Positions 1 through 6,392 of a stretch of 9,797 bases of DNA are shown in pieces. The position numbers and the translations under genes were made by a program. Source of the stretch: Caldisericota bacterium (lineage in GTDB: Bacteria; Bipolaricaulota; Bipolaricaulia; Bipolaricaulales; Bipolaricaulaceae); contig JAADIW010000063.1 in NCBI GenBank assembly GCA_013151115.1, positions 1 through 9,797 on the forward strand. Direction: 5' to 3'. The notes beneath the pieces were generated by a model. The model had not been told where the DNA came from and searched no databases. It saw nothing but the letters and a program-made list of their open reading frames with translations. How positions within the stretch are numbered: position 1 is the first letter of the stretch; each line of letters starts with the position of its first letter.

Positions 1-267
1 AATTACGGCGCCGGTATCCGTCTGGGACCGGATGTTGAACTCTCCCTCGTCGACTGCACCGTGCTCGGAAACCGCTGGGGGGTCGTGATCGGGCCGGAGG
101 GGTGTGGCACGGCCGGCGTCCCCTCCGGGACCATCTCCGGGGACGGGAACCTCGTCATCGCGAACGCCGAGGCCGATCTGTGTCCCCCCTACCCCGGTCC
201 CCCTTGGCCCGAACACTTCCTGGCCGGATGTCGCCGGGCGATGCCGGGGGACACGTGCGGGGGTTGA
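1..267 (+). CDS. C-terminal end of a right-handed parallel beta-helix protein (5' truncated)
   Basis: The frame is open from the first base and closes at TGA 265-267, giving 88 residues; the start lies outside the window. The early part (GAGIRLGPDVELSLVDCTVLGN, then WGVVIGP and GTISGDGNLV) shows short alternating hydrophobic strands separated by G/N/D turns, with an N-R/N-L rhythm. This is the usual look of right-handed beta-helix coils in pectate-lyase-like, NosD-like and polygalacturonase-like proteins. The last 30 or so residues are Pro/Gly/Cys-rich and resemble a non-repetitive C-terminal cap. Four cysteines occur in the tail after residue 35, which suits an exported protein. No catalytic residue can be judged from this fragment, so substrate and function are unknown. 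The fold assignment is a pattern judgement; a different beta-rich repeat is possible. Confidence 0.6.
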   Translation, partial: NYGAGIRLGPDVELSLVDCTVLGNRWGVVIGPEGCGTAGVPSGTISGDGNLVIANAEADLCPPYPGPPWPEHFLAGCRRAMPGDTCGG

Positions 268-357
268 GGGGGCCCCTCGCCACGGGCGGCGGACGTGTCC
301 CACACGGGTAGCGTCCCCCGGGGTTCCCCCTTACCCTTGGGCCCGAAGGAGGCCGGG

Positions 358-1713
358 ATGAGACGGACGCTGTTCAGGGACGTGGACGTGATCGTCACCT
401 TCGACCGTGAGGGGCGGGAGCTCCGCAACGCCTGGCTCCTGGTGGAGGGGAACCGCATCGCCGCCCTGGGGGAGGGAGACCCCCCATCGGGGCCGTTCGA
501 CGAGGTGATCGACGGCCGGGACCGGGTGATGATCCCCGGCATGGTCAACACCCACCACCACCTCTACCAGACCCTGTTCCGGGCCGTCCCCGGGGCCGCC
601 GACAAGAAGCTGTTCGACTGGCTGGTGTTCCTCTACGAGCGCTGGCGGGGGATCGATGAGGAGGCGGTGTACGTCTCCACCATCGTCGGCGGGATGGAGC
701 TCCTCCTCTCCGGCTGCACCACCACCACCGACCACCTCTACCTCTTCCCGCGGGGCAGGGAACGGCTCATCGACGTGGAGATCGAGGCCGCCCAGGAGTT
801 GGGGATCCGGTTCCACCCCACCCGGGGCTCCATGTCCCTCTCCCGGGAGGACGGGGGTCTACCGCCGGGGGACGTGGTCCAGACCGAGGAGGAGATCCTG
901 GCCGACTCGGAACGCCTGATCCGGGAGTACCACGACCCCTCGTTCGGGGCCATGACCCGGATCGCCCTCGCCCCCTGCTCCCCGTTCTCGGTGACCCCGG
1001 ATCTCATGCGCCGTACGGCCGAGCTCGCCCGGGAACACGGCGTCCTCCTCCACACCCACCTCGCCGAGACCCTGGACGAGGAGGAATTCTGCCGGCAGAG
1101 GTTCGGGATGCGGCCGGTGGAGTACCTGGAGGAGCTGGGGTGGCTGGAGGGGGACGTGTGGCTGGCCCACCTGGTGCACGTGACCCCCGCCGATATCGAG
1201 AGGCTCGCCCGGGCCGGCGTGGGGATGGCCCACTGCCCCTCCTCCAACATGCTCCTCGGCTCGGGGATCGCGCCGGTGGTGGAGATGCTCGATGCCGGGG
1301 TGAGGGTGGGGTTGGCCGTGGACGGCTCGGCCTCCAACGACCACTCCAACATGATCCGGGAGGCACGCCAGGCGATGTTGGCCGCCCGGGTGCGGTACGG
1401 GGCCGAGGCCATGCCCGCCCGCAGGGCCCTGGAGATCGCCACCGTGGGCGGGGCTCGGGTCCTACACCGGGAGGATGAGATAGGCTCCTTGGAGCCCGGC
1501 AAGTGCGCCGACCTCTCCCTGTGGGACATCTCCGCGCTGGAGTTCTCCGGGGCGGCGGACCCGGTGGCCGGGCTCCTCCACTGCGGTGCCCAGTACGCGG
1601 ACACGGTGATGGTCAACGGGGAGATCCTGGTCCGGGACGGGCGCCTGGTGAATGAGAAGCTCTACGATCACGTCCCCCGCCACCGGGAGATCGCCCGGCG
1701 ACTGGTGTCGTGA
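358..1713 (+). CDS. 8-oxoguanine deaminase (amidohydrolase superfamily)
   Basis: Predicted cytoplasmic zinc enzyme of 451 residues that hydrolytically deaminates 8-oxoguanine to urate plus ammonia, a salvage or clean-up step for oxidised guanine. ATG 358 is chosen because GAAGGAGG lies just upstream (345-352); the frame stays open to a GTG at 295, but that extension is low-complexity. Visible amidohydrolase motifs are N-T-H66-H67-H68 (HxH metal ligands), SGCTTTTDH (118-126), LHTH234LAE237T, LAH271LVH274, HCPSSNM (292-298) and V-D322-GSASND. From my memory of Pseudomonas aeruginosa PA0142, the stretches RGSMSL, DGGLPP, ILADSERLI, LAPCSPFSVTP and HTHLAETLDEE are almost the same. This separates it from the related atrazine and hydroxyatrazine hydrolases (TrzN, AtzB) and from guanine deaminase. 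No purine gene is adjacent, so it looks like a stand-alone gene. All key residues are present and the length is normal for the family. Confidence 0.93.
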   Translation: MRRTLFRDVDVIVTFDREGRELRNAWLLVEGNRIAALGEGDPPSGPFDEVIDGRDRVMIPGMVNTHHHLYQTLFRAVPGAADKKLFDWLVFLYERWRGIDEEAVYVSTIVGGMELLLSGCTTTTDHLYLFPRGRERLIDVEIEAAQELGIRFHPTRGSMSLSREDGGLPPGDVVQTEEEILADSERLIREYHDPSFGAMTRIALAPCSPFSVTPDLMRRTAELAREHGVLLHTHLAETLDEEEFCRQRFGMRPVEYLEELGWLEGDVWLAHLVHVTPADIERLARAGVGMAHCPSSNMLLGSGIAPVVEMLDAGVRVGLAVDGSASNDHSNMIREARQAMLAARVRYGAEAMPARRALEIATVGGARVLHREDEIGSLEPGKCADLSLWDISALEFSGAADPVAGLLHCGAQYADTVMVNGEILVRDGRLVNEKLYDHVPRHREIARRLVS

Positions 1714-1930
1714 CTCGTGACTTAAACGACAGCGGGAGCGGGAAAGGGAGCGCCGTGCGTCGGACGGTGCGGGCGATGTGGGCCGAAGACATGGAAGCTT
1801 CAGGTTCACGGTCACGTTCGGATATTTGACGGTCCCCGGAGACCTCGGGCGGAACTCCAGGGCAGCGAGGATCCCGCGGTATAAGCGGGCCTCATGTGCG
1901 GGCTGTCCCGGGATGCGGGGGCACGCGGTG

Positions 1931-1956
1931 AGCGTGATGTAGATCACGGTCACGCT
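1931..1956. promoter_or_regulatory. Nested inverted repeat with CRP/FNR-type core (candidate operator)
   Basis: The inner repeat is CGTGAT-gtag-ATCACG (1933-1948), which contains GTGA-N6-TCAC, the core of the Crp/Fnr-family consensus TGTGA-N6-TCACA; the flanking T and A are replaced by C and G. An outer repeat AGCGTGA/TCACGCT (1931-1937, 1950-1956) encloses it. It lies about 95 bp before the start of the secreted-protein gene at 2052, a reasonable place for an activator or repressor site. No Crp/Fnr gene is in the window, and the same bases could instead be remnant minus-strand codons, so function is inferred only. Confidence 0.35.
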
Positions 1957-2040
1957 TCCTTCGGGCCGGAGACCAAGAGGGGCACCCCACGAGTACGCTG
2001 CCTTTCCCACGATCCCCCTGCCCGCCGAGAATAGCCCCGA

Positions 2041-2050
2041 AGGAGGAGGG
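2041..2050 (+). promoter_or_regulatory. Strong ribosome binding site for the secreted-protein gene
   Basis: The tandem AGGAGGAGGG ends one base before ATG 2052. The upstream AGGAGG copy (2041-2046) leaves five bases to the start, a normal spacing. It fixes the start of the next gene. Confidence 0.75.
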
Positions 2051-2051
2051 A

Positions 2052-3536
2052 ATGAGAAGAATCCCGGTGGGGGTTTTCCTTGTCTGCGCCGTATCGCTCG
2101 CGTGCGCGGCCACGCGACTCACGGGCTCGTGGGAGGCCCACGTGGACGTGATCCCGGACATCGAGCTCAGCTACATCAAGTTGAGGTTGGGGATCACGAC
2201 TCAGGACATCACCCTCTCCACCACGTCGGTGTTCGACGGCGTCCGGGGATTCACGGAAGAGCGCCTCGGGATCGAGGGTCAGGTGGGGCTCCTCAGCCTC
2301 GCGGGCGAGGCCCTGATCTCCCCGATAGATGTGGTGCTCAAGTCCACTCCCTACACCATCGCCGGCGATCCCGCGAGCCCCCCCGCCGATCCCCCCGCGG
2401 TGGAGTGGAAGATCCTGGGGCCCATTTACCGCTGGGCCTACTTACAGTTCGGCATCTCCCTCGCCGGGGCGGATTTCTCCTTCAAGCTGGAGCACTTCCT
2501 CGAACACGTCCTCGAGTTCCCCTACGGGGACTTCGGCCAAAACTGGTCAACCACCTGTTCCCCCAACGTGCGGTACGTGCTGGTCTCGCGGGACCGTGAG
2601 GTCGACGTGCCGCGGGTGACCATTTCCTATTACGCCGACGCCGCGAAGACCGACCTGCTCAAGCGGGAGACGGTGGAGGGGCCGTTCGAGGTCCTCCCCG
2701 ACCTGAGCGATTACACCCCCGCGGCCAGGACCTACCTCGAGAACCTGGCCACGGCCCGGGCGGTGGAACTCGGCGCGGCGGCGTTCGATATCCCCCTCCC
2801 CCAAACGGATGACCTGGTATTCAAGCTCTGGGTGCCGCACTACATGCGGTACACCTTCGCGGCGGAATTCCCCCCCTTCAAGGCGAGCTTCATGTTCGAC
2901 GACGTGGGCACCGGGATCCAGTTCGTGAAGGCCACGGTGTCGCTGAGCGATTTCCAGCCGTGCTGCGGCATCGGCATGAGCGCCGAGCTCTCCTTCACCA
3001 AGTGCCGCGGCTTCGAATACCTGAAGATAACGCTTGAGGACGCGCTCAAGTTCTGCTGCGGTCTCGATTTCGACATCACCATCCACTTCACCCCCACCCA
3101 CAAGACCGTGTCCCTGGATTTCGACGGGGTCATCTGGAAGCCGTGCGTGGTGATATATGCCGAGCCCGCCTTCGCCGGGGGGTTCACCATCACCGGCCTG
3201 TACCTCTACGGGTTCGAGTTGCGCTGTGAGTTCGGGGACTGTAGCTATGCCAAATTCCTTACCGCCTTCGATGTGGAGGCCGTGGAGGAGATCCTCGGGG
3301 AGGATATCTTCCAGGGAGACGAGTACGAATACCTCGAGGTGGGGGTCTGCGGCACGGCCTGTTGTGGGGGGCGTTATCAGTTCAAGGGGTTCATCTTCTT
3401 CCAGGAATCCGGGAGCTTCATGGGGATCACCCGCGTGGGCGCCGAGCTCACCTTCCCGCTCTTCCCCGGGTTCACGTTCGGGTTCCGCTGGGAGACGAGC
3501 CCGCTGTTCTCCTTCAGCTGGAAACTGGACTTCTGA
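2052..3536 (+). CDS. Unrecognised secreted beta-rich, cysteine-rich protein, outer-membrane-like
   Basis: I do not recognise this 494-residue protein. Residues 1-19 are a clear signal peptide (RR, hydrophobic core, A-C-A at 17-19, a type I cleavage pattern; S15-L16-A17-C18 is not a proper lipobox). The rest is rich in alternating hydrophobic/polar stretches typical of beta strands. It ends FGFRWETSPLFSFSWKLDF, i.e. an aromatic C-terminus resembling the beta-signal of outer-membrane barrels. Eleven of 14 cysteines cluster in residues 304-438, including three Cys-Cys pairs (304-305, 335-336, 437-438). A motif recurs in the C-terminal half: FEYLKI...CCG (321-337) and YEYLEV...CCGG (425-440), each followed by a phenylalanine-rich strand, suggesting internal duplication. 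A proline-rich linker sits near 107-117. The stop is 10 bp before the phosphatase gene, so the two are probably cotranscribed. A surface or outer-membrane structural role is plausible but undemonstrated. Confidence 0.85.
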   Translation: MRRIPVGVFLVCAVSLACAATRLTGSWEAHVDVIPDIELSYIKLRLGITTQDITLSTTSVFDGVRGFTEERLGIEGQVGLLSLAGEALISPIDVVLKSTPYTIAGDPASPPADPPAVEWKILGPIYRWAYLQFGISLAGADFSFKLEHFLEHVLEFPYGDFGQNWSTTCSPNVRYVLVSRDREVDVPRVTISYYADAAKTDLLKRETVEGPFEVLPDLSDYTPAARTYLENLATARAVELGAAAFDIPLPQTDDLVFKLWVPHYMRYTFAAEFPPFKASFMFDDVGTGIQFVKATVSLSDFQPCCGIGMSAELSFTKCRGFEYLKITLEDALKFCCGLDFDITIHFTPTHKTVSLDFDGVIWKPCVVIYAEPAFAGGFTITGLYLYGFELRCEFGDCSYAKFLTAFDVEAVEEILGEDIFQGDEYEYLEVGVCGTACCGGRYQFKGFIFFQESGSFMGITRVGAELTFPLFPGFTFGFRWETSPLFSFSWKLDF

Positions 3537-3546
3537 GGGCGGGGCG

Positions 3547-4320
3547 ATGGACAAGGCCCTCCTCTCGCGGGCGGCGGCGCTCTTCCGGGAGGAGGGGCGC
3601 CTCATCCGCTTGCCCGCCGACAAAACCGCCGTCTTCGTGGGCGATACCCACGGGGATCGGGAGGCCTCGGAATTCGTGATCTCGCGGTTCCTGCGGCCCG
3701 ATCACGTGATCGTCTTCCTGGGGGACTACGTGGACCGGGGCCCCGATTCCGCGGGGAACATCGAACTCCTCCTGCGCACGAAGGTGGAGTACCCCGAAAG
3801 GGTGTATCTACTCATGGGTAACCACGAGGCGTGGACATTGGAGCCCTTCACCCCCGCTGACTTCTGGAGGCGATTGGCGCCGGGGGAAGTCCGGGATTAC
3901 GCCGAGGCCCTGCTGGCGCTCCCGTTCGCCGCGTACCACCCGGCCGGGGTGTTGGCCCTGCACGGGGCGTTCCCGGACGTGGAGCGGGTGGATGATATCG
4001 CGGGGATCGAACTCGGTTCGTTCGACTGGCGCAAGATCACGTGGGGGGATTGGGTGGACGCCCCCGGATACGTGGTGGACCCCGGTACCTTCGGGCGTCC
4101 CGCTTTCGGACGGGATTACTTCGAGGAGATGATCGCACGGTTGGCCCTCAAGGCCCTCGTCCGCTCCCACCAACCCTTCGCCCCGCTTTACCTGTTCGGG
4201 GACAGGTGCCTCACCATCTTCACCTCCCTGGCGTACGGGGGCACGGAGAGGACCGTGGCGGTGTTACGGGCGGGCCGCGCGATCCGCTCCGCTAGGGATC
4301 TCGAGCTCCACTACATATAG
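3547..4320 (+). CDS. PPP-family serine/threonine-type metallophosphatase
   Basis: Predicted 257-residue cytoplasmic phosphoesterase with a two-metal centre. The PPP signatures appear in order: V-G-D33-T-H35-G (GDxHG), GD60YVD63RG (GDxVDRG), G-N92-H93-E (GNHE), L-H139-G, and R-S-H208-Q. These supply the expected Asp/His/Asn metal ligands and the GNHE catalytic His. GDYVDRGPDSAGNIELLL and the RSHQP ending are closest to the PP1/PP2A-like bacterial phosphatases rather than to diadenosine tetraphosphatase ApaH, but Ap4A hydrolysis or another phosphoester substrate cannot be excluded. ATG 3547 is chosen because it follows the upstream stop by ten bases, a GGGCGGGG purine stretch precedes it, and homologous sequence begins shortly after; the frame is open further upstream only as an overlap of the preceding gene. 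No signal peptide or membrane segment. Tight spacing implies cotranscription with the secreted Cys-rich protein. Confidence 0.9.
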   Translation: MDKALLSRAAALFREEGRLIRLPADKTAVFVGDTHGDREASEFVISRFLRPDHVIVFLGDYVDRGPDSAGNIELLLRTKVEYPERVYLLMGNHEAWTLEPFTPADFWRRLAPGEVRDYAEALLALPFAAYHPAGVLALHGAFPDVERVDDIAGIELGSFDWRKITWGDWVDAPGYVVDPGTFGRPAFGRDYFEEMIARLALKALVRSHQPFAPLYLFGDRCLTIFTSLAYGGTERTVAVLRAGRAIRSARDLELHYI

Positions 4321-4324
4321 AGCC

Positions 4325-4338
4325 GACCCCGCGGGGTC
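4325..4338. terminator. 14-bp perfect palindrome between convergent genes (possible bidirectional terminator)
   Basis: GACCCCGCGGGGTC is a perfect palindrome four bases after the phosphatase stop. It overlaps the TGA of the minus-strand gene (TGA complement at 4337-4339). It has no spacer for a loop beyond its central bases and no T-tract on either strand, so it is at best a weak or factor-assisted stop for both converging transcripts. Confidence 0.3.
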
Positions 4339-5293
4339 AGGGTTGGATCCCGGGGACGATCACGATCTCGTCCAAGGCCCGGTCCGCCCGCGCCGCATAG
4401 GCCGCGTACCCCCGCGCCCGGGCCTCGGCCACGTAACTCGCGATGCGTTCCAGGTTCGCGCCGTTATAGCCGCTCCCATCGTCCACGTAGTCCACCGAGA
4501 GGACGAGCTTTCCCGCCGCGACCAGGCGATCGAGGTAGGGCAACCGTTCCGCGCGCCATTCCCGGACGGTGGGCTCGGTTCCCCGGAAGAAGAGATCCTC
4601 GGCCCCCCAGCCGGAGACGGCGGCGAACAGGCGCCCGTCGCCGTCGAAGTCCAGGATCCACTCGGCGTTCTGGGGCACCACCATGAAGCCGGGCACGCGC
4701 TCGCGGGCGTAGTCGATGATCCTCAGGAGGAGGGAGATCATCCGTCGCGCCGCCACGCCGACCGGGAGCACCTCTCCTTCGGGGTTGTGGGGGTCGGCCC
4801 AGTACTCAAACGAATCCACGGTATCCAGGTAGACACCGGAGAATCCCTGGGAAAGGATCCGGTCCAGGTACGAGAGGACGATCGCCTGCCATCCGGGATC
4901 CCAGTAGCGGACCTTGTAATTTCCGGGCCAACCCGGGTTCGCGTGTCCGAGCCAGCCGGGAGCGCCCGGATCGGGGGTGCCGTCGCGGTCCGCATCCCAT
5001 GAACGATCCCAGTAGAAGCGATAATCCTCGGCCTCCCCGATGGAGAGGTAGGCGAGCGCGGTGATTCCGCGCTTCGCCAGGCGCCCGATCTCCCACCGCC
5101 GGAAGCGCCCGGCGTCGCTCCCGTCGCGGGAGTAATCCATGACCACGAGCCCGAATCCCGAGGCGAGGACCGTGGGGATGTGGACGTCCTGGAGCTGGTA
5201 GAGGAACGAGCGCGGGGCGCCCGCCCCGGCGACCGGGACGAGGAGGGCGATGGCGAGGACGACCTCTGACCTCAACCGGCTCCTCCGATTCAT
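4337..5293 (-). CDS. Secreted GH114/TM1410-like (endo alpha-1,4-polygalactosaminidase-like) protein
   Basis: Predicted exported protein of 318 residues with a (beta/alpha)8 barrel of the TM1410/MJ1477 family, related to GH114 endo alpha-1,4-polygalactosaminidases. Residues 1-26 form a signal peptide (RRSRLR, hydrophobic core, AGAGA). Family signatures are VVMD53YSRDG, AYLSIGEAEDYR (81-92, with the conserved acidic pair), WLGHANPGWPGNYKVRYWDP (114-133), GVYLD157TVD160 and the late strand LSVDYVDD (265-272). Asp53 and the Glu of SIGE are the likely catalytic positions by family analogy. D-x-D-x-D-G patterns at 100-108 and 215-222 resemble calcium-binding loops. ATG 5293 is chosen for its signal peptide and the GGGAGAGGA just upstream; the frame is open upstream to 5479, but that extension is arginine/proline-rich filler. 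It follows the sigma gene in the same direction after 182 bp. True substrate is unknown; most family members are uncharacterised. Confidence 0.85.
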   Translation of the reverse strand: MNRRSRLRSEVVLAIALLVPVAGAGAPRSFLYQLQDVHIPTVLASGFGLVVMDYSRDGSDAGRFRRWEIGRLAKRGITALAYLSIGEAEDYRFYWDRSWDADRDGTPDPGAPGWLGHANPGWPGNYKVRYWDPGWQAIVLSYLDRILSQGFSGVYLDTVDSFEYWADPHNPEGEVLPVGVAARRMISLLLRIIDYARERVPGFMVVPQNAEWILDFDGDGRLFAAVSGWGAEDLFFRGTEPTVREWRAERLPYLDRLVAAGKLVLSVDYVDDGSGYNGANLERIASYVAEARARGYAAYAARADRALDEIVIVPGIQP

Positions 5294-5297
5294 TCCT

Positions 5298-5319
5298 CTC
5301 CCGGTACATCCCGCGGGAG
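5298..5319 (-). promoter_or_regulatory. Hairpin that would sequester the ribosome binding site of the GH114-like gene
   Basis: On the minus-strand transcript, CTCCCG (5319-5314) can pair with CGGGAG (5303-5298) around a 10-base loop. The second arm contains the GGGAG of the Shine-Dalgarno sequence, four bases before ATG 5293. A six-pair, GC-rich stem here could dampen or condition translation. In GC-rich DNA such short stems also arise by chance. Confidence 0.35.
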
Positions 5320-5475
5320 GTGCCGGAACGGGATAGACGCCGCGCGGCTCCTCCCGTTGCCCACATGGGCGGGCCCCGTCGGGACACGTCCGACGAACGC
5401 GCCACGGGCGAGGGCGGAGGCGAAAGCGCGCACGGGGCGCCGCGGTCCGGCCGTCGGTCGAGGATACGGCGGCGG

Positions 5476-6351
5476 TCACGTGCCCACGAGCCTGCGGTAG
5501 TACTCGAGGGCCTCGGAGGTCCAGGCCTTGAGGCGCTTGAGGGCCTGTTTCTCGAGCTGGCGCACGCGCTCGCGGGAGACCCCCAACACGCGGGCCACCT
5601 CGGCCAGGCTCTGGGGCTTGGCGCCCTCGAGGCCGTAGCGGAGGCGTACCACCAGGGCCTCCTTGGGAGGGAGCTGGGACACGAGCTCGAGGAGCTCCTC
5701 CCGCATCAGCTCCTGGAGGGCAAGCTTCTCCGTGGTGGGCATCTCCTCGTCGGCCACGAGGTCATCCAGCGTCTCCTCCCCGTCCGCCCCCACGGGCATG
5801 TCCAGGGAGATCACCTCCCCGATGGTGCGTTCGAGCTCCCGCAGGCGTTCCACCGTGAGGCCGGGGTATGAAATGGTATCCACGGTCTCGGCGACGCCGT
5901 CGTCGCCGAAGCTCGCCTTGAGCTTCGCCCAGCGGACCAGGGCCCGGAACAGGTACGCCGGGATGCGGATGAGCTGGGACTGGCGTTCGATGGCCGCCCC
6001 GATCGCCTGGCGGATCCACCAGCGCGCGTAGGTGGAGAAGCGGTACCCCTTTTCGGGGTCGAACCGCGCCGCCGCCTCGAGGAGCCCGATGTTCCCCTCC
6101 TGTATCAGGTCCAGGAGGTCGAGGCCGGTATCCCCGTATTCCCGGGCGATGGAGACGACGAGCCGCAGGTGTGCCAGGATCAGACGGTTGCGCGCCTCGA
6201 CGTCTCCCGCCCGCATGCGGCGGGCGAGTTCCCTCTCCTCCTCCGGGGAGAGGGGCGGGATCCGGGCCACCTCGGCGAGGTAGAGCCCGAGGATATCCAC
6301 GCTTTGATCTTCGCCCCCTTCGTCCCAGAGGTACCGCTGCTTCTCCGCCAT
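5476..6351 (-). CDS. RNA polymerase sigma-70-family factor (RpoD/SigA-like, short form)
   Basis: Predicted 291-residue sigma factor that directs RNA polymerase to promoters. Region 1.2 starts near QSVDILGLYLAEV (16-28). Region 2 shows NRLILAHLRLVVSIAREY (55-72), DLIQEGNIGL (81-90), and GYRFSTYARWWIRQAI (102-117) followed by LIRIP. Region 3.2 is recognisable in SLDMP...TLDDLVADEE (182-203). Region 4 contains LPPKEALVVRLRYGL (227-241) and the helix-turn-helix SLAEVARVLGVSRERVRQLE (248-267). Region 1.1 and the non-conserved region of large RpoD proteins are absent. The usual region 3.0 (ELGREPTxEEIA-type) is replaced by an unrelated-looking stretch (143-176). It may be the primary factor of a lineage with short sigma A, or a group 2/3 alternative. 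ATG 6351 is chosen because homology begins soon after and a promoter abuts it; the open frame runs up to 6561, but that part overlaps the divergent gene and looks non-coding. Confidence 0.92.
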   Translation of the reverse strand: MAEKQRYLWDEGGEDQSVDILGLYLAEVARIPPLSPEEERELARRMRAGDVEARNRLILAHLRLVVSIAREYGDTGLDLLDLIQEGNIGLLEAAARFDPEKGYRFSTYARWWIRQAIGAAIERQSQLIRIPAYLFRALVRWAKLKASFGDDGVAETVDTISYPGLTVERLRELERTIGEVISLDMPVGADGEETLDDLVADEEMPTTEKLALQELMREELLELVSQLPPKEALVVRLRYGLEGAKPQSLAEVARVLGVSRERVRQLEKQALKRLKAWTSEALEYYRRLVGT

Positions 6352-6364
6352 GGCGACTTTTTTC

Positions 6365-6392
6365 AGTGTATCCTCTGGATCCCTTGGCTCAA
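6365..6392 (-). promoter_or_regulatory. Sigma-A-type promoter of the sigma factor gene
   Basis: Read on the minus strand: TTGAGC (6392-6387), 16-bp spacer, TACACT (6370-6365), each matching the TTGACA/TATAAT consensus at 4 of 6 positions. Transcription would start near 6358, leaving a leader of only about 6-7 bases before ATG 6351. This agrees with the lack of a Shine-Dalgarno sequence before that start. A perfect inverted repeat CCCTTG-gct-CAAGGG (6381-6395) covers the -35 box and could be an operator. Confidence 0.5.

Larger units (their letters stand above)
1714..2051. other. 338-bp non-coding gap with nested palindrome and coding-like reverse strand
   Basis: No convincing plus-strand gene lies between the deaminase stop and the next start. 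It holds a perfect 5-bp hairpin CCCGC-ggtataa-GCGGG at 1873-1889 without a T-tract, so it is not an intrinsic terminator. It also holds a nested inverted repeat at 1931-1956 (separate entry) and an 11-bp direct repeat TCACGGTCACG at 1806-1816 and 1944-1954. The minus strand is open from GTG 2010 through this region and on into the deaminase gene. Its first 75 or so codons read like beta-strand protein (see findings), so part of the gap may be a decayed gene. No clear -35/-10 pair for the gene at 2052 was found. Confidence 0.5.

Noticed and set aside
266..278. GAGGGG-g-CCCTC-type palindrome at the end of the beta-helix gene
   Set aside because: The centre leaves no room for a loop and no T-tract follows, so calling it a terminator is not justified.
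738..1616. 292-codon minus-strand frame inside the deaminase gene
   Set aside because: Shadow of a strongly conserved amidohydrolase; Ser/Arg-rich with no motif.
1826..1885. TTGACG at 1826 and TATAAG at 1880 as promoter boxes
   Set aside because: They are too far apart to form one promoter, and neither has a partner box at 16-18 bp.
2547..3623. 358-codon minus-strand frame across the secreted-protein gene
   Set aside because: Translation is Glu/Gly/Arg-rich with no recognisable domain, while the plus strand has a signal peptide, strong ribosome binding site and structured composition.
5294..5479. 62-residue N-terminal extension of the GH114-like protein
   Set aside because: The extension is Arg/Pro-rich and would bury the signal peptide; the start at 5293 has its own ribosome binding site.
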